From CAVXDP01 sp964562925 (lineage in GTDB: Archaea; Thermoproteota; Bathyarchaeia; 40CM-2-53-6; CAVXDP01): a stretch of 14,736 nt of DNA. Positions 6,577 to 13,650 of this stretch are shown here, in pieces. Location: NCBI GenBank assembly GCA_964562925.1, contig CAZLVF010000031.1, forward strand, positions 1-14,736, written 5' to 3'. A program made the position numbers and the translations under genes. The stretch's first letter is position 1. Every line of letters starts with the position of its first letter. The notes below the pieces were generated by a model that was not told where the DNA came from, did not search any database, and saw nothing but the letters and a program-made list of their open reading frames with translations.

Positions 6577-7938
6577 GTGAAGAACTTTAAGAATGCTAAG
6601 TGGCGAGAAGGCGTTGGCAAAGTTGTAAAGGCGATAGATGAGCGGGAGATCAAGTTCGTCAGACTCCAGTTTATAGATATAAACGGGATCTCAAAAAGCC
6701 TCTCTGTACGTAGTAAGAACATCGAATCAATCTTCGAGAATGGCCAACCATTTGACGGTTCATCTATTACTGGGTACAGGCCGATAGAGGAATCCGATCT
6801 GTTAGCGTATCCAGATCCAAGCACATTTGCGATTATTCCTTGGAGGCACAAGGAGAAATCAACCTGTAGATTGATCTGCGATATTTATACACCTGAGGGC
6901 GAACGGTTCGACGGAGATCCTAGATTCGTTCTTGAAAGAGCTGTCGAGAAATGCAACAGAGCAGGGTTCACGTTCAAGTGTGCGCCGGAGCTAGAGTTCT
7001 TTCTTGTAAGGGAGCCGACAAACCCCGTACCTACTCCGATCGACATGGGTGGCTACTTCGATTTGGTTCCTGGGGATCTTACAGAAGACCTCAGGCGAGA
7101 CATCGCTGACACGGCCGAGTCGTTTGGAATAGACATAGAAATCGCTCATCATGAGACTGCTTTGGGACAGAACGAGATAGACTTCAAGTATGATGAGGCT
7201 GTTGTGACGGCAGACCGTGCTGTCACTATGAAATTGGTGACCAAGTCCGTTGCTGCTAGAAACGGCTACATAGCCACATACATGCCGAAACCTTTCATGA
7301 ACGTGAACGGTTCAGGCATGCATGTTCACGAGAGCATGTGGACGGCCGATGGTTCCGAGAACCTTTTCTACGACGACAACGAAGAGACCAGATACCTCTC
7401 GAAGACAGCACTCCACTTCATAGGAGGCCAACTAGCTCACGGTCGGGAGATCAGCGCGATCCTTGCATCTTGGCCCAACTCCTACAAACGGCTTGTCCCC
7501 GGTTTCGAAGCGCCCGTGTATATAGCATGGGCACATAGGAACAGGTCGCCCCTGATACGGGTTCCAAACTTCGGGAAGAGGAAAAACGCCGCTCGCATGG
7601 AGATCAGATGCCCAGACCCAGCAGGAAACGCCTACCTGCAGTTCGCAGTGCTCTGCACAAGCGGCCTCGACGGCATATTGAAGAAGATAGAGCCTTCAGA
7701 ACCAACGGAACTCAACGTTTACAGTTTGACATATGAAGAGCGGAAGGAACGGGGCATTATCTCACTGCCGGAATCTCTTTCGGAGGCTCTCAAAGAGATG
7801 GAGGGCAGTGAACTCGTAAGAGAAACCTTGGGAGAAACGCTGTACGAGAACTACCTGAAAGAGAAGCATAAGGAGTGGGATCTTTACAGGACTCAGGTGA
7901 CTCCCTGGGAAGTTGAAAGGTACATTAGAAAACTCTAG
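6577..7938 (+). CDS. glnA: Glutamine synthetase, type I (alpha-like)
   Basis: It condenses glutamate and ammonia with ATP to give glutamine, the main ammonia assimilation step, as a cytoplasmic dodecamer. The 453 residues show the N-terminal beta-grasp with FDGSS (59-63). The catalytic barrel has APELEFF (metal ligands E138 and E140), HHETALGQNE (E193, E200), the His loop NGSGMHVHES (H249) and the Glu flap loop NSYKRLVPGFEAP (301-313). The arginine motif is RMEIRCPDPAGN (340-351). The region where beta-type enzymes carry the adenylylated Tyr in NLYDLP reads NVYSLTYEERKERG, so adenylylation control is not expected. It therefore belongs with the I-alpha enzymes, which are usually feedback-controlled by glutamine or a regulator. 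The start is GTG with an AGAAGG site. The next + strand gene appears to have its own promoter. Confidence 0.97.
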   Translation: MKNFKNAKWREGVGKVVKAIDEREIKFVRLQFIDINGISKSLSVRSKNIESIFENGQPFDGSSITGYRPIEESDLLAYPDPSTFAIIPWRHKEKSTCRLICDIYTPEGERFDGDPRFVLERAVEKCNRAGFTFKCAPELEFFLVREPTNPVPTPIDMGGYFDLVPGDLTEDLRRDIADTAESFGIDIEIAHHETALGQNEIDFKYDEAVVTADRAVTMKLVTKSVAARNGYIATYMPKPFMNVNGSGMHVHESMWTADGSENLFYDDNEETRYLSKTALHFIGGQLAHGREISAILASWPNSYKRLVPGFEAPVYIAWAHRNRSPLIRVPNFGKRKNAARMEIRCPDPAGNAYLQFAVLCTSGLDGILKKIEPSEPTELNVYSLTYEERKERGIISLPESLSEALKEMEGSELVRETLGETLYENYLKEKHKEWDLYRTQVTPWEVERYIRKL

Positions 7939-7968
7939 ATTCTGAGCGACCAACACGTCTAGAGAGCA

Positions 7969-8005
7969 CTTATATCGCCCGCAACAAACCTCTAACTTGT
8001 GAGGT
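7969..8005 (+). promoter_or_regulatory. Promoter and ribosome site of the small CxxC protein gene
   Basis: CTTATATC at 7969-7976 predicts a start near 7998. The short leader holds GAGGT at 8001-8005, 4 bases before the ATG at 8010. Both signals support the 55-residue reading frame as a real gene. Confidence 0.5.
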
Positions 8006-8009
8006 TGAG

Positions 8010-8177
8010 ATGAGGATACCGCACCTGGAACATGAGAGGCATCTATGCGTTATCTGGCATACATGGATGGACGTCGACAAACTAAAGCCGCTGGTGAAGA
8101 ATGCAAAGTTCATTTGCAAGAGCTGCGGCCGCGTAGCAGAAAAACAAGATAATCTTTGTGATCCTACACCCATCTGA
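8010..8177 (+). CDS. Small zinc-ribbon-like archaeal protein, 55 residues
   Basis: This reading frame is easily missed because of its length. The protein has H5, H8, H11 and C13 near the N-terminus, then a Lys-rich helix (DKLKPLVKN), then FICKSCGRVAEKQDNLCDP with C36, C39 and C50. The CxxCGRVA...NLC pattern looks like a zinc knuckle, with C36 and C39 as one ligand pair and C50 plus C13 or a His as the other. I recall similar short archaeal proteins ending in a CGRVA..NLC segment, but no function is known to me. A TATA-like box and a GAGGT site lie at correct distances upstream, and a perfect hairpin begins 5 bases after its stop. Its job may be in RNA or protein binding; that is only inference from size and fold. 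Confidence 0.75.
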   Translation: MRIPHLEHERHLCVIWHTWMDVDKLKPLVKNAKFICKSCGRVAEKQDNLCDPTPI

Positions 8178-8181
8178 GACT

Positions 8182-8209
8182 GCATCCGCATGTAGCAACA
8201 TGCGGATGC
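8182..8209. repeat. Perfect 12-bp inverted repeat with 4-base loop
   Basis: GCATCCGCATGT, loop AGCA, ACATGCGGATGC. The pairing is complete over 12 bp. It begins 5 bases after the stop of the small CxxC protein gene and lies before the end of the convergent repressor gene. There is no T run after it on either strand, so it is not a textbook terminator. It may stabilise or help process the 3' end. The rest of the region to 8280 holds nothing I can identify. Confidence 0.85.
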
Positions 8210-8280
8210 TAACCCATCGATTAACTCGGGGCGAATGATAGATAGCATGGTTGCGAATCCAGCTCAATCCCTCCCCTGTA

Positions 8281-8742
8281 TCACCTTCTTTTACTAGAGC
8301 AGTCTCTTCCTGTGGGGATCTTCTGTCTGTGAAGGCATTCTGTGGGATGGCCGAGTTTCCTGCAAATGGTATCGGCCAATTCTTCGCTCATATGATGTTC
8401 AAAACCACAGGCCGACTTCTCGTCAAGAGGAATACCCATCGAATCCTTCATGAGTAGCTCCATCAGTCTGTGGTTTCTGATAATTCGTCGCGCGGTCATT
8501 CTACCTTTGGCAGATAGTAGTATCCCCTCACCTATTGTGTAGGCTACGTAGCCTTTCGCATCCAGACTTTTCAGCATGTCAACAACGCTGGCCATAGCCA
8601 AGTTAAGTCTTTTTGCTATCCAGCTCACTCGAACTATCGGTTTCCCTTGCTCAAGGAGTAGCCATATCGCTTCCAGATACTCTTCCATTCTTTCGCGGTC
8701 GCATGCGCCTATGAAGTGGCTTTCAGTTGTTTCTCTGTTCAT
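8281..8742 (-). CDS. DtxR/MntR-family metal-dependent repressor
   Basis: This predicted cytoplasmic repressor (153 residues) binds operator DNA when loaded with a divalent metal. It has an N-terminal winged helix (RMEEYLEAIWLLLEQG, then RVSWIAKRLNLAMASVVDMLKSLDAKGYV) and a dimerisation/metal helix pair (NHRLMELLM, then ACGFEHHMSEELADTI). There is no SH3-like third domain, as in MntR. By alignment with B. subtilis MntR the ligands are E21 (for D8), E24 (E11), H91 (H77), C112 (E99), E115 (E102) and H116 (H103). The Cys is typical of DtxR, the Glu pair is closer to MntR. I chose the ATG at 8742 because a GTG at 8772 lies upstream of the predicted transcript start. It is divergent from the metal importer and presumably controls it and itself. 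Confidence 0.9.
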   Translation of the reverse strand: MNRETTESHFIGACDRERMEEYLEAIWLLLEQGKPIVRVSWIAKRLNLAMASVVDMLKSLDAKGYVAYTIGEGILLSAKGRMTARRIIRNHRLMELLMKDSMGIPLDEKSACGFEHHMSEELADTICRKLGHPTECLHRQKIPTGRDCSSKRR

Positions 8743-8775
8743 AGGTCGAGTCCTCTGTTCGTAGGACTTCACGGG

Positions 8776-8786
8776 ATTTAAATATT
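8776..8786. promoter_or_regulatory. Palindromic TATA-like box serving both directions
   Basis: ATTTAAATATT contains the palindrome ATTTAAAT. Read leftward it predicts a repressor transcript start near 8754, 12 bases before the ATG at 8742 and with GAGG in the leader. Read rightward it predicts a start near 8806 for the importer genes. Confidence 0.55.
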
Positions 8787-8818
8787 AGGGAACTCGAACT
8801 AAGTTAGGGTTTCCTAAC
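8785..8818. promoter_or_regulatory. Candidate operator for the DtxR-type repressor
   Basis: The palindrome GTTAGG-GTTT-CCTAAC occupies 8803-8818, and a further TTAGGG half-site lies at 8785-8790, exactly 19 bases upstream of the TTAGGG within the palindrome. Known DtxR/IdeR boxes are built from TTAGGTTAG-type arms, so the half-site is family-like. It covers the predicted importer start site, where a bound repressor would block the polymerase. Binding itself is inference. Confidence 0.6.
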
Positions 8819-8835
8819 AGATCTCCACAATCGGT

Positions 8836-9753
8836 GTGCAGGCGTTGGGAAGAATCGCGAAGTCGCTGGCGCTAGTGGGCGGCTTGGTGATCGTAGCGCT
8901 CTTGGCTTTAATATCCAGTGCTGGATTCCAAGCTCCATCCGGGGGAAGGTTGACGGTGGCGGCAACTTTCTTCCCTCTTTACGATTGGGCTTTGAATATC
9001 GTCGGGGAGAAGGCGACCGTCGTGAACCTGACCCCTCCTGGAATGGGTCCTCATGATCTTGACCCCACACCCGAGGATCTGTCGCTAATTCTCTCGTCCA
9101 GCGTGTTCCTCTATAATGGGGCGGGAATGGAGCCATGGGTTGAGAGGGTGCTTCCAATGATCGACAGATCTCGTACCGTCATCGTGGATGTCAGCCTAGG
9201 GGTGAACATAATGCGCGACAACTTAGGCCACCCTGACCCGCACTTTTGGCTCGATCCGGTCTTGGCTATGACCGCGATGGAGAGTATTGAGCTTGGGGTA
9301 GAGCAGGCGGATCCAGCAAACGCAGATTATTACAGGTTGAACATGGAAGACTACGTAACTCGCCTAGAGGCACTGAACGAAGCTTTTCTCGCGAACTTGA
9401 CATCTGTACGAATCAAGACTTTCATCACGTTTCATGAAGCCTTCAGATACTGGAAGAGATCGTACAACCTCACCGAGGTTGGTATCTACGGCTTTGAACC
9501 TGAAGGCGAACCGAGCGCGGCTCATATGCAAGAGTTGACTCAAATAGCGAAGCGATATGGGATCACCAGGGTGTTAGCCAGTAACCTTGATGACCCGTAC
9601 TGGTGTGAGGTTTTGGCGGATCAGGTAGGGGGTAGAGTTCTCGTCTTGGATCCATTGGAAGGTCCGACGCTGGAGCAGGATCGGATGGGAAACTACACTT
9701 ACATAGGTCGCCTCTACCATGACATCGCGGTTTTGAAGGAGGCCTTAGCCTAA
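8836..9753 (+). CDS. znuA: Zinc/manganese ABC importer, substrate-binding protein (ZnuA/TroA family)
   Basis: This 305-residue extracytoplasmic protein captures a metal ion and hands it to the permease. A basic N-terminus and one hydrophobic segment (about residues 10-30) form a signal peptide or membrane anchor; there is no lipobox Cys. Mature motifs are AATFFPLYDWA, GPHDLDPTPEDL (H73), DPHFWLDP (H136), FHEAFRYW (H200) and VLVLDPLEGP (D272). Three His plus Asp is the set of zinc-binding ZnuA and of TroA. Manganese-specific MntC/PsaA proteins have Glu at the third position, so zinc is the better guess. The long His-rich loop of many ZnuA proteins is absent. The start is GTG about 30 bases after the predicted transcript start. 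It is first in a three-gene operon with a divergent DtxR-type regulator. Confidence 0.92.
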   Translation: MQALGRIAKSLALVGGLVIVALLALISSAGFQAPSGGRLTVAATFFPLYDWALNIVGEKATVVNLTPPGMGPHDLDPTPEDLSLILSSSVFLYNGAGMEPWVERVLPMIDRSRTVIVDVSLGVNIMRDNLGHPDPHFWLDPVLAMTAMESIELGVEQADPANADYYRLNMEDYVTRLEALNEAFLANLTSVRIKTFITFHEAFRYWKRSYNLTEVGIYGFEPEGEPSAAHMQELTQIAKRYGITRVLASNLDDPYWCEVLADQVGGRVLVLDPLEGPTLEQDRMGNYTYIGRLYHDIAVLKEALA

Positions 9754-9776
9754 GGTAGTCTCGGAGCGTTCTCAGA

Positions 9777-10499
9777 ATGGATTCTGTTGTCGAAACATGG
9801 AACCTGTCAGTCAACCTCAGCGGGGCGACAGTGCTTCAGGATATCTCCCTTAAAATCGATAGGGGAGACTTTGTCGCTCTGATGGGCCCAAATGGCGCGG
9901 GAAAGACTACACTGATCAGAGCGATACTCGGGTTCATCCCACGATCAAGCGGGCGGATCATGCTGTTTGGAAAAGACATTGAGCACTTCAAGGAATACTA
10001 TAGGATAGGATACGTTCCACAAAGGGTCTACTTCGAGAAGAGCTTTCCTATCAACGTGTCAGAGGTTGTATCCCTCGGCCTCGTGGCGAGGACGGGGCTC
10101 TTGCATCGACTTGGCAAAGATGATAGACTCAGGGTTGGCCAAGCGTTTGAGAAGACTGGTTTGAACGGCTTGGAGAATAAGCGTGCAACCGAACTTTCGG
10201 GCGGACAACAGCAACGTGTACTCGTCGCTAGAGCCTTAGTAGGTCAACCTGACCTTCTCATACTCGACGAGCCGACAGCTAGTACAGACGTCGCTTTCAG
10301 AGAGAGGTTCTGGGAGATGCTTGGAAAACTCAACATAGAAGATAAGATGACGATAATCATCGTGACCCATCAGTCGGATATCAAACCTCCCGTGAACGCT
10401 AAGGTTGCTCTGTTGAACAAGAGGTTGGTTCACTATTGCGGATGGGACGTATGCAAGAGCTCAGCTGAATGTGCAGCGCTGGCTGGAATTCGGCCATAG
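9777..10499 (+). CDS. znuC: Metal ABC importer, ATP-binding protein (ZnuC type)
   Basis: This 240-residue ATPase powers metal uptake on the inner face of the membrane. Visible motifs are Walker A GPNGAGKT (37-44), Q-loop YVPQR (Q82), signature LSGGQQQR (140-147), Walker B LLILDEP (D164, E165) and switch His H198 in VTHQS. The C-terminal tail is short and holds H219, C221, C226 and C232, which could touch metal. That is unusual, since family members more often have a His-rich tail or none. It starts 24 bases after the binding-protein gene and is followed 22 bases later by the permease, as in a single operon. Confidence 0.93.
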   Translation: MDSVVETWNLSVNLSGATVLQDISLKIDRGDFVALMGPNGAGKTTLIRAILGFIPRSSGRIMLFGKDIEHFKEYYRIGYVPQRVYFEKSFPINVSEVVSLGLVARTGLLHRLGKDDRLRVGQAFEKTGLNGLENKRATELSGGQQQRVLVARALVGQPDLLILDEPTASTDVAFRERFWEMLGKLNIEDKMTIIIVTHQSDIKPPVNAKVALLNKRLVHYCGWDVCKSSAECAALAGIRP

Positions 10500-10520
10500 A
10501 ACGGTCCGGAAGGCGAGTGG

Positions 10521-11369
10521 ATGGATATAGGACTGTTGGGTGCAACCTTCGCGCAAAGAGCTGTGGTCGTAGGGGTTATGTCGGCAGTTGTTTCAGGGAC
10601 TATAGGCGCTTTTCTGATCCAGCGTAGGCTTTCCCTCCTCGCAGACAGTCTAGCTCACACGTCCTTTGGAGGAATAGCTCTCGGCCTCTATCTGGGCCTT
10701 AACCCGCTCCTTTCGGCTCTTGTCGTATCGATCGTAGGAGCCACAACCCTCAGCGAGTTAAGGCGTAGAACCACACTAACCGGTGATGCCATGACTGCTG
10801 TAATATTCTCTTCAGGCCTCGCTCTAGGTGTAGTAGTGGTGAGTTTGGGCAGGGGGTTTACAGTAAACGTCTTCGGCTTTCTTTTCGGAAGCATCCTACT
10901 CGTCGGCTTTGAAGACTTGTTGATAACAGCTGTGATAATGTGTTCTGTTTTGTTGGGGATCGGGCTCTTCTACAAAGAGCTTGTATACATGATCTTTGAC
11001 GAGGACAGCGCCCGAGCGAGTGGCGTTCCAGTAACGAGCCTCGACTATCTGCTGATAGGGTTGGCATCAGCGGCGGTAGTAGGCTCGATAAGGGCGGTCG
11101 GCGTGCTGCTAATTTCAGCGCTGATAGTCATGCCAAACCTTGCAGCCGCGGCTATAGCCCGCAGCTTCAAAGAGTCAATTCTGGTAGCGCAAACGTTCGC
11201 TATTATCTCCGTGCTCGTAGGCATACTCGTATCATTCCGCTTGAATCTGGCTGGCGGAGCCGCAATAGCTCTGTCGGCAATCCTGTTCTACTTAGGAACA
11301 GTGGTTGTAAGACAAGCTTGGATACGAATCTCCTCTGGGCGACCGGCGCCAACCAGAAACAATCCCTAA
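10521..11369 (+). CDS. znuB: Metal ABC importer, permease (ABC-3 family, ZnuB type)
   Basis: This 282-residue membrane protein forms the metal pathway as a dimer, with about eight hydrophobic segments. Family landmarks are LSLLADSLAHTSFGGIALG after the first helix, FDEDSARASGVPV in the cytoplasmic coupling loop before the later helices, and RAVGVLLISALIVMPNLAAAAIA near the end. It has a short basic C-terminus. The ATG at 10521 has a purine-rich GGAAGG-type stretch upstream. It is last in the znuA-znuC-znuB order; the next gene has its own promoter. The region 11370-11457 shows no clear terminator. Confidence 0.93.
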   Translation: MDIGLLGATFAQRAVVVGVMSAVVSGTIGAFLIQRRLSLLADSLAHTSFGGIALGLYLGLNPLLSALVVSIVGATTLSELRRRTTLTGDAMTAVIFSSGLALGVVVVSLGRGFTVNVFGFLFGSILLVGFEDLLITAVIMCSVLLGIGLFYKELVYMIFDEDSARASGVPVTSLDYLLIGLASAAVVGSIRAVGVLLISALIVMPNLAAAAIARSFKESILVAQTFAIISVLVGILVSFRLNLAGGAAIALSAILFYLGTVVVRQAWIRISSGRPAPTRNNP

Positions 11370-11457
11370 AGCTGGATTCCATCTAAGCTTGCTAAGACAT
11401 GAAGCATCGAATATTTCAATCCTCCCGCTAGGTGGAAAGACAAAAACGTAAGAAGCG

Positions 11458-11463
11458 TAAATA
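11458..11463 (+). promoter_or_regulatory. TATA-like box of the small membrane protein gene
   Basis: TAAATA is centred about 26 bases upstream of the GTG at 11487, the spacing expected for a leaderless message. Confidence 0.4.
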
Positions 11464-11486
11464 CATGAAGTAGCAGCTACTAACGG

Positions 11487-11888
11487 GTGAACGAGATCAC
11501 AATATTTGATCTGAACATGATTCTTCAGTTGGTGATATTCGCTTTCTTCTTGACTGGAATATCCTACATCAAGAGAAGTAGGACCAACTTGAGGAAGCAT
11601 CGTATCTTCATGGCCGCAGCTATCTTGTTGAACTTGGTTTCCATCTTGCTGGTCATGGGCAGATCTTTCGTCACATACTTCGGCATTCTTGTTGAAAGAT
11701 TCTACGAGTTCGGTTCGTTTGTAACTTGGATTCATGCTTTGGTGGGAGGCCTGGCTGAGACGCTGGGCATAGTATTTCTTTTGAGGCATCCGAGAAGAAT
11801 ACTCTTAGGAATGCGCTTAACGGCGGTCTTGTGGGTCACTGCGCTGATACTTGGACTGACTTTCTATCTATACTACTATATCCTCTAA
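11487..11888 (+). CDS. Small four-helix membrane protein, DUF420-like
   Basis: This 133-residue protein has four membrane segments (about 10-28, 40-57, 80-99 and 110-131). Two His lie at helix ends, H38 in LRKHRIFMAAAILLNL and H83 in WIHALVGGLAETLG. The pattern of a KHR motif before helix 2 and an HA..GG..E motif in helix 3 resembles the DUF420/YozB family of cytochrome-associated membrane proteins. The His pair could hold heme or a metal, but no direct evidence exists here. The GTG start fits a leaderless message from the box at 11458. It follows the metal importer operon but seems independently transcribed. Family assignment is by pattern only. Confidence 0.6.
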   Translation: MNEITIFDLNMILQLVIFAFFLTGISYIKRSRTNLRKHRIFMAAAILLNLVSILLVMGRSFVTYFGILVERFYEFGSFVTWIHALVGGLAETLGIVFLLRHPRRILLGMRLTAVLWVTALILGLTFYLYYYIL

Positions 11889-11947
11889 TGTCGGCGTTGG
11901 ACTGGCTAGTTTCCGTTCGCAGCTGCGGCGGTAACTTGTTTCAATTG

Positions 11948-11969
11948 TCGAGCGCGAACTCTCGATTTT
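11948..11969 (+). terminator. Possible weak terminator hairpin
   Basis: TCGAG, an 8-base loop, CTCGA, then TTTT, placed 60 bases after the small membrane protein gene. The stem is only 5 bp and the T run short, so this is a suggestion only. Confidence 0.25.
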
Positions 11970-12276
11970 AACGTTTAACAGGTTCTAGAAATAACGCGCC
12001 CCTCACCTATTTCGGTCCTACACGGTTCGTATAATGTATGACCATCCCAGCCAGCTCCATGGATTCACCGTAATGAATCTGAGGGCGAGCCTAGCGTCAA
12101 GGAACGCTTGATCAAAGGTCCTCACGATGTTGGATGGTTCCGAAGACACCCATATCATACTGATGGTCTAACAGTAGGCCGATGATGGACTGCAGTGTTA
12201 AGCTAATTGCCAAGGGGATAATTCTATCCTTGCTTCGCTTCCAACTTGATCGCCATCTAGCCAGCATATTCCACAT
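11970..12276. other. Non-coding stretch between convergent genes
   Basis: No gene can be supported here. Two things are visible. An inverted repeat at 12211-12232 pairs CAAGGGGATA with TATCCTTG around ATTC (two unpaired G), and may end the - strand transcript. Also, the - strand frame of the radical SAM gene stays open for 54 codons after its TAG stop (to 12112), rich in Ile and Leu, with a second - strand frame open after that. I did not recognise either; they may be decayed coding sequence or chance. Confidence 0.4.
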
Positions 12277-13650
12277 CTATCTAATCGCTCTAAATACCCC
12301 GTCAGTGATCTTCTCGATCAGTATCCCGACTATCTTGTAACCTCTCTCTCCAAGGTATTTTCTAATTCTAAACTGAAGTCCACCCTTAGCTATGGCAAAC
12401 TTGAGCTTGAACTCAGAGAACTCGGATTCGAAGGCAAGATATTGATCGATCAGTCTGACTCTGTTTCGTTTAGGTTCTTTTAGAACATGTCTAACCCTCT
12501 CGTACAGACCGGTTCCAGGTATCGGGTATGGTAGGGTGAAAGAAACATAGTCAAGAGGTAGCGAGGTTGCAAATCTTATAGTATTGAGAACTGTATCATC
12601 GCTCTCGCCTGGATAACCTATTATGAAGAAAGCGCCAGTTTCAATGTTAGCTGAATTCACGTCGTAAACTGCATTTCTAGCCGTTTGGAGTTCGATATCT
12701 TTTCTCATTACTTTTAGAATCCTATCATCTCCAGCTTCTATTCCAAGATATATCCTACTGCATCCCGCTTTACTCATTCTAGAGGCAAGTTCTGAATCGA
12801 GCGAATCGACGCGAGACAGGCATTGCCATTTGATATTCAAGCCTCTGCGGTTTATCTCGTCGCATATTTTGATCACTCGATCTTTGGAGATGGTGAAGCA
12901 GTCGTCAGCGAACCAGATCGTATCGTACCCGAGACCCAATACGGCCTCCATCTCACCGACGATGTTTTCAGGCGATCTCGACCTGAAGCTATCTCCGAAG
13001 ACCGGTTTGCTGCAGAAGTCGCAACTGAAGGGGCATCCTCTTGAAGATATCATCGAGGTCATCGAATATCCGAAATGACTGGAGTAATACTCCTTGTAAG
13101 CGTCATTGTCGAAAAGTTCTCTGGCGGGAAACGGGATCGAGTCGATATTCGCTATAGGCTCTCTATTGGCAGTGCGGACAATTCCGTTACAATCTTTGAA
13201 GATGATCCCCTGAACTCTTCTGACATCTCCCTTATTCAGATAGCTTCTAGCGATATCGAGCATCGTGTTTTCACCTTCGCCGACAACAACGATGTCAAAA
13301 TCCTCTACGAAACTTGATGGATCAACCGTAGGCAAGGGCCCTCCTGCAACCAGCAGATCAACCATACGTCGAGTCTTTCTGGCCACTGTGATGCTTTCTT
13401 TCTCCATCGAGAACATCGCGTAGATCCCGACTATTCGAGGTCTTGAACGCTCGATCTCGCTGACAACTTCCTTTTCGCTTCGAAAAGTGCCGTCAAGTAT
13501 CTTGACCGTGAAGTTTTCTCGTTTTAGAAACGCGGCTATATAGCCAATTCCGAGGGGTGGAAACCTGAAAGGTGACCTGTCGGTTCTCTGTCTAAAATAT
13601 GGATACACAAGAAGAATGTCAGCCAAAGGGATCACGTTAAGAGATTTCAA
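12277..13650 (-). CDS. Radical SAM protein with N-terminal B12-binding-type domain
   Basis: This 457-residue protein has the layout of B12-dependent (class B) radical SAM enzymes, which methylate or rearrange unactivated carbons. The N-terminal Rossmann-like domain covers about residues 10-140 (ILLVYP, PPLGIGYIAAFL, VVVGEGENTMLDI). It lacks the DxHxxG base-off motif, as is usual in this class. The radical SAM barrel follows with C206-PFS-C210-DF-C213 for the iron-sulfur cluster, then YDTIWFADDCF, LGIEAGDD and FIIGYPGE. The C-terminal helical tail (about 390-457) is basic. The start is TTG, overlapping the upstream gene by 14 bases; a GTG at 13635, one base past that gene's stop, is the alternative. 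The substrate cannot be told. The overlap with the 289-residue partner suggests a shared task. Confidence 0.9.
   Translation of the reverse strand: MKSLNVIPLADILLVYPYFRQRTDRSPFRFPPLGIGYIAAFLKRENFTVKILDGTFRSEKEVVSEIERSRPRIVGIYAMFSMEKESITVARKTRRMVDLLVAGGPLPTVDPSSFVEDFDIVVVGEGENTMLDIARSYLNKGDVRRVQGIIFKDCNGIVRTANREPIANIDSIPFPARELFDNDAYKEYYSSHFGYSMTSMISSRGCPFSCDFCSKPVFGDSFRSRSPENIVGEMEAVLGLGYDTIWFADDCFTISKDRVIKICDEINRRGLNIKWQCLSRVDSLDSELASRMSKAGCSRIYLGIEAGDDRILKVMRKDIELQTARNAVYDVNSANIETGAFFIIGYPGESDDTVLNTIRFATSLPLDYVSFTLPYPIPGTGLYERVRHVLKEPKRNRVRLIDQYLAFESEFSEFKLKFAIAKGGLQFRIRKYLGERGYKIVGILIEKITDGVFRAIR

Noticed and set aside
8804..9157. 117-codon - strand frame opposite the metal-binding protein gene
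   Set aside because: It is Pro/Arg/Ser-rich and has no motif; it would also overlap the control region and a clear family gene.
11500..12276. CRISPR array, tRNA or insertion sequence ends in the intergenic regions
   Set aside because: I found no regular repeats, no T-arm-like GGTTCRA cloverleaf pattern and no transposase-like frame in the gaps.
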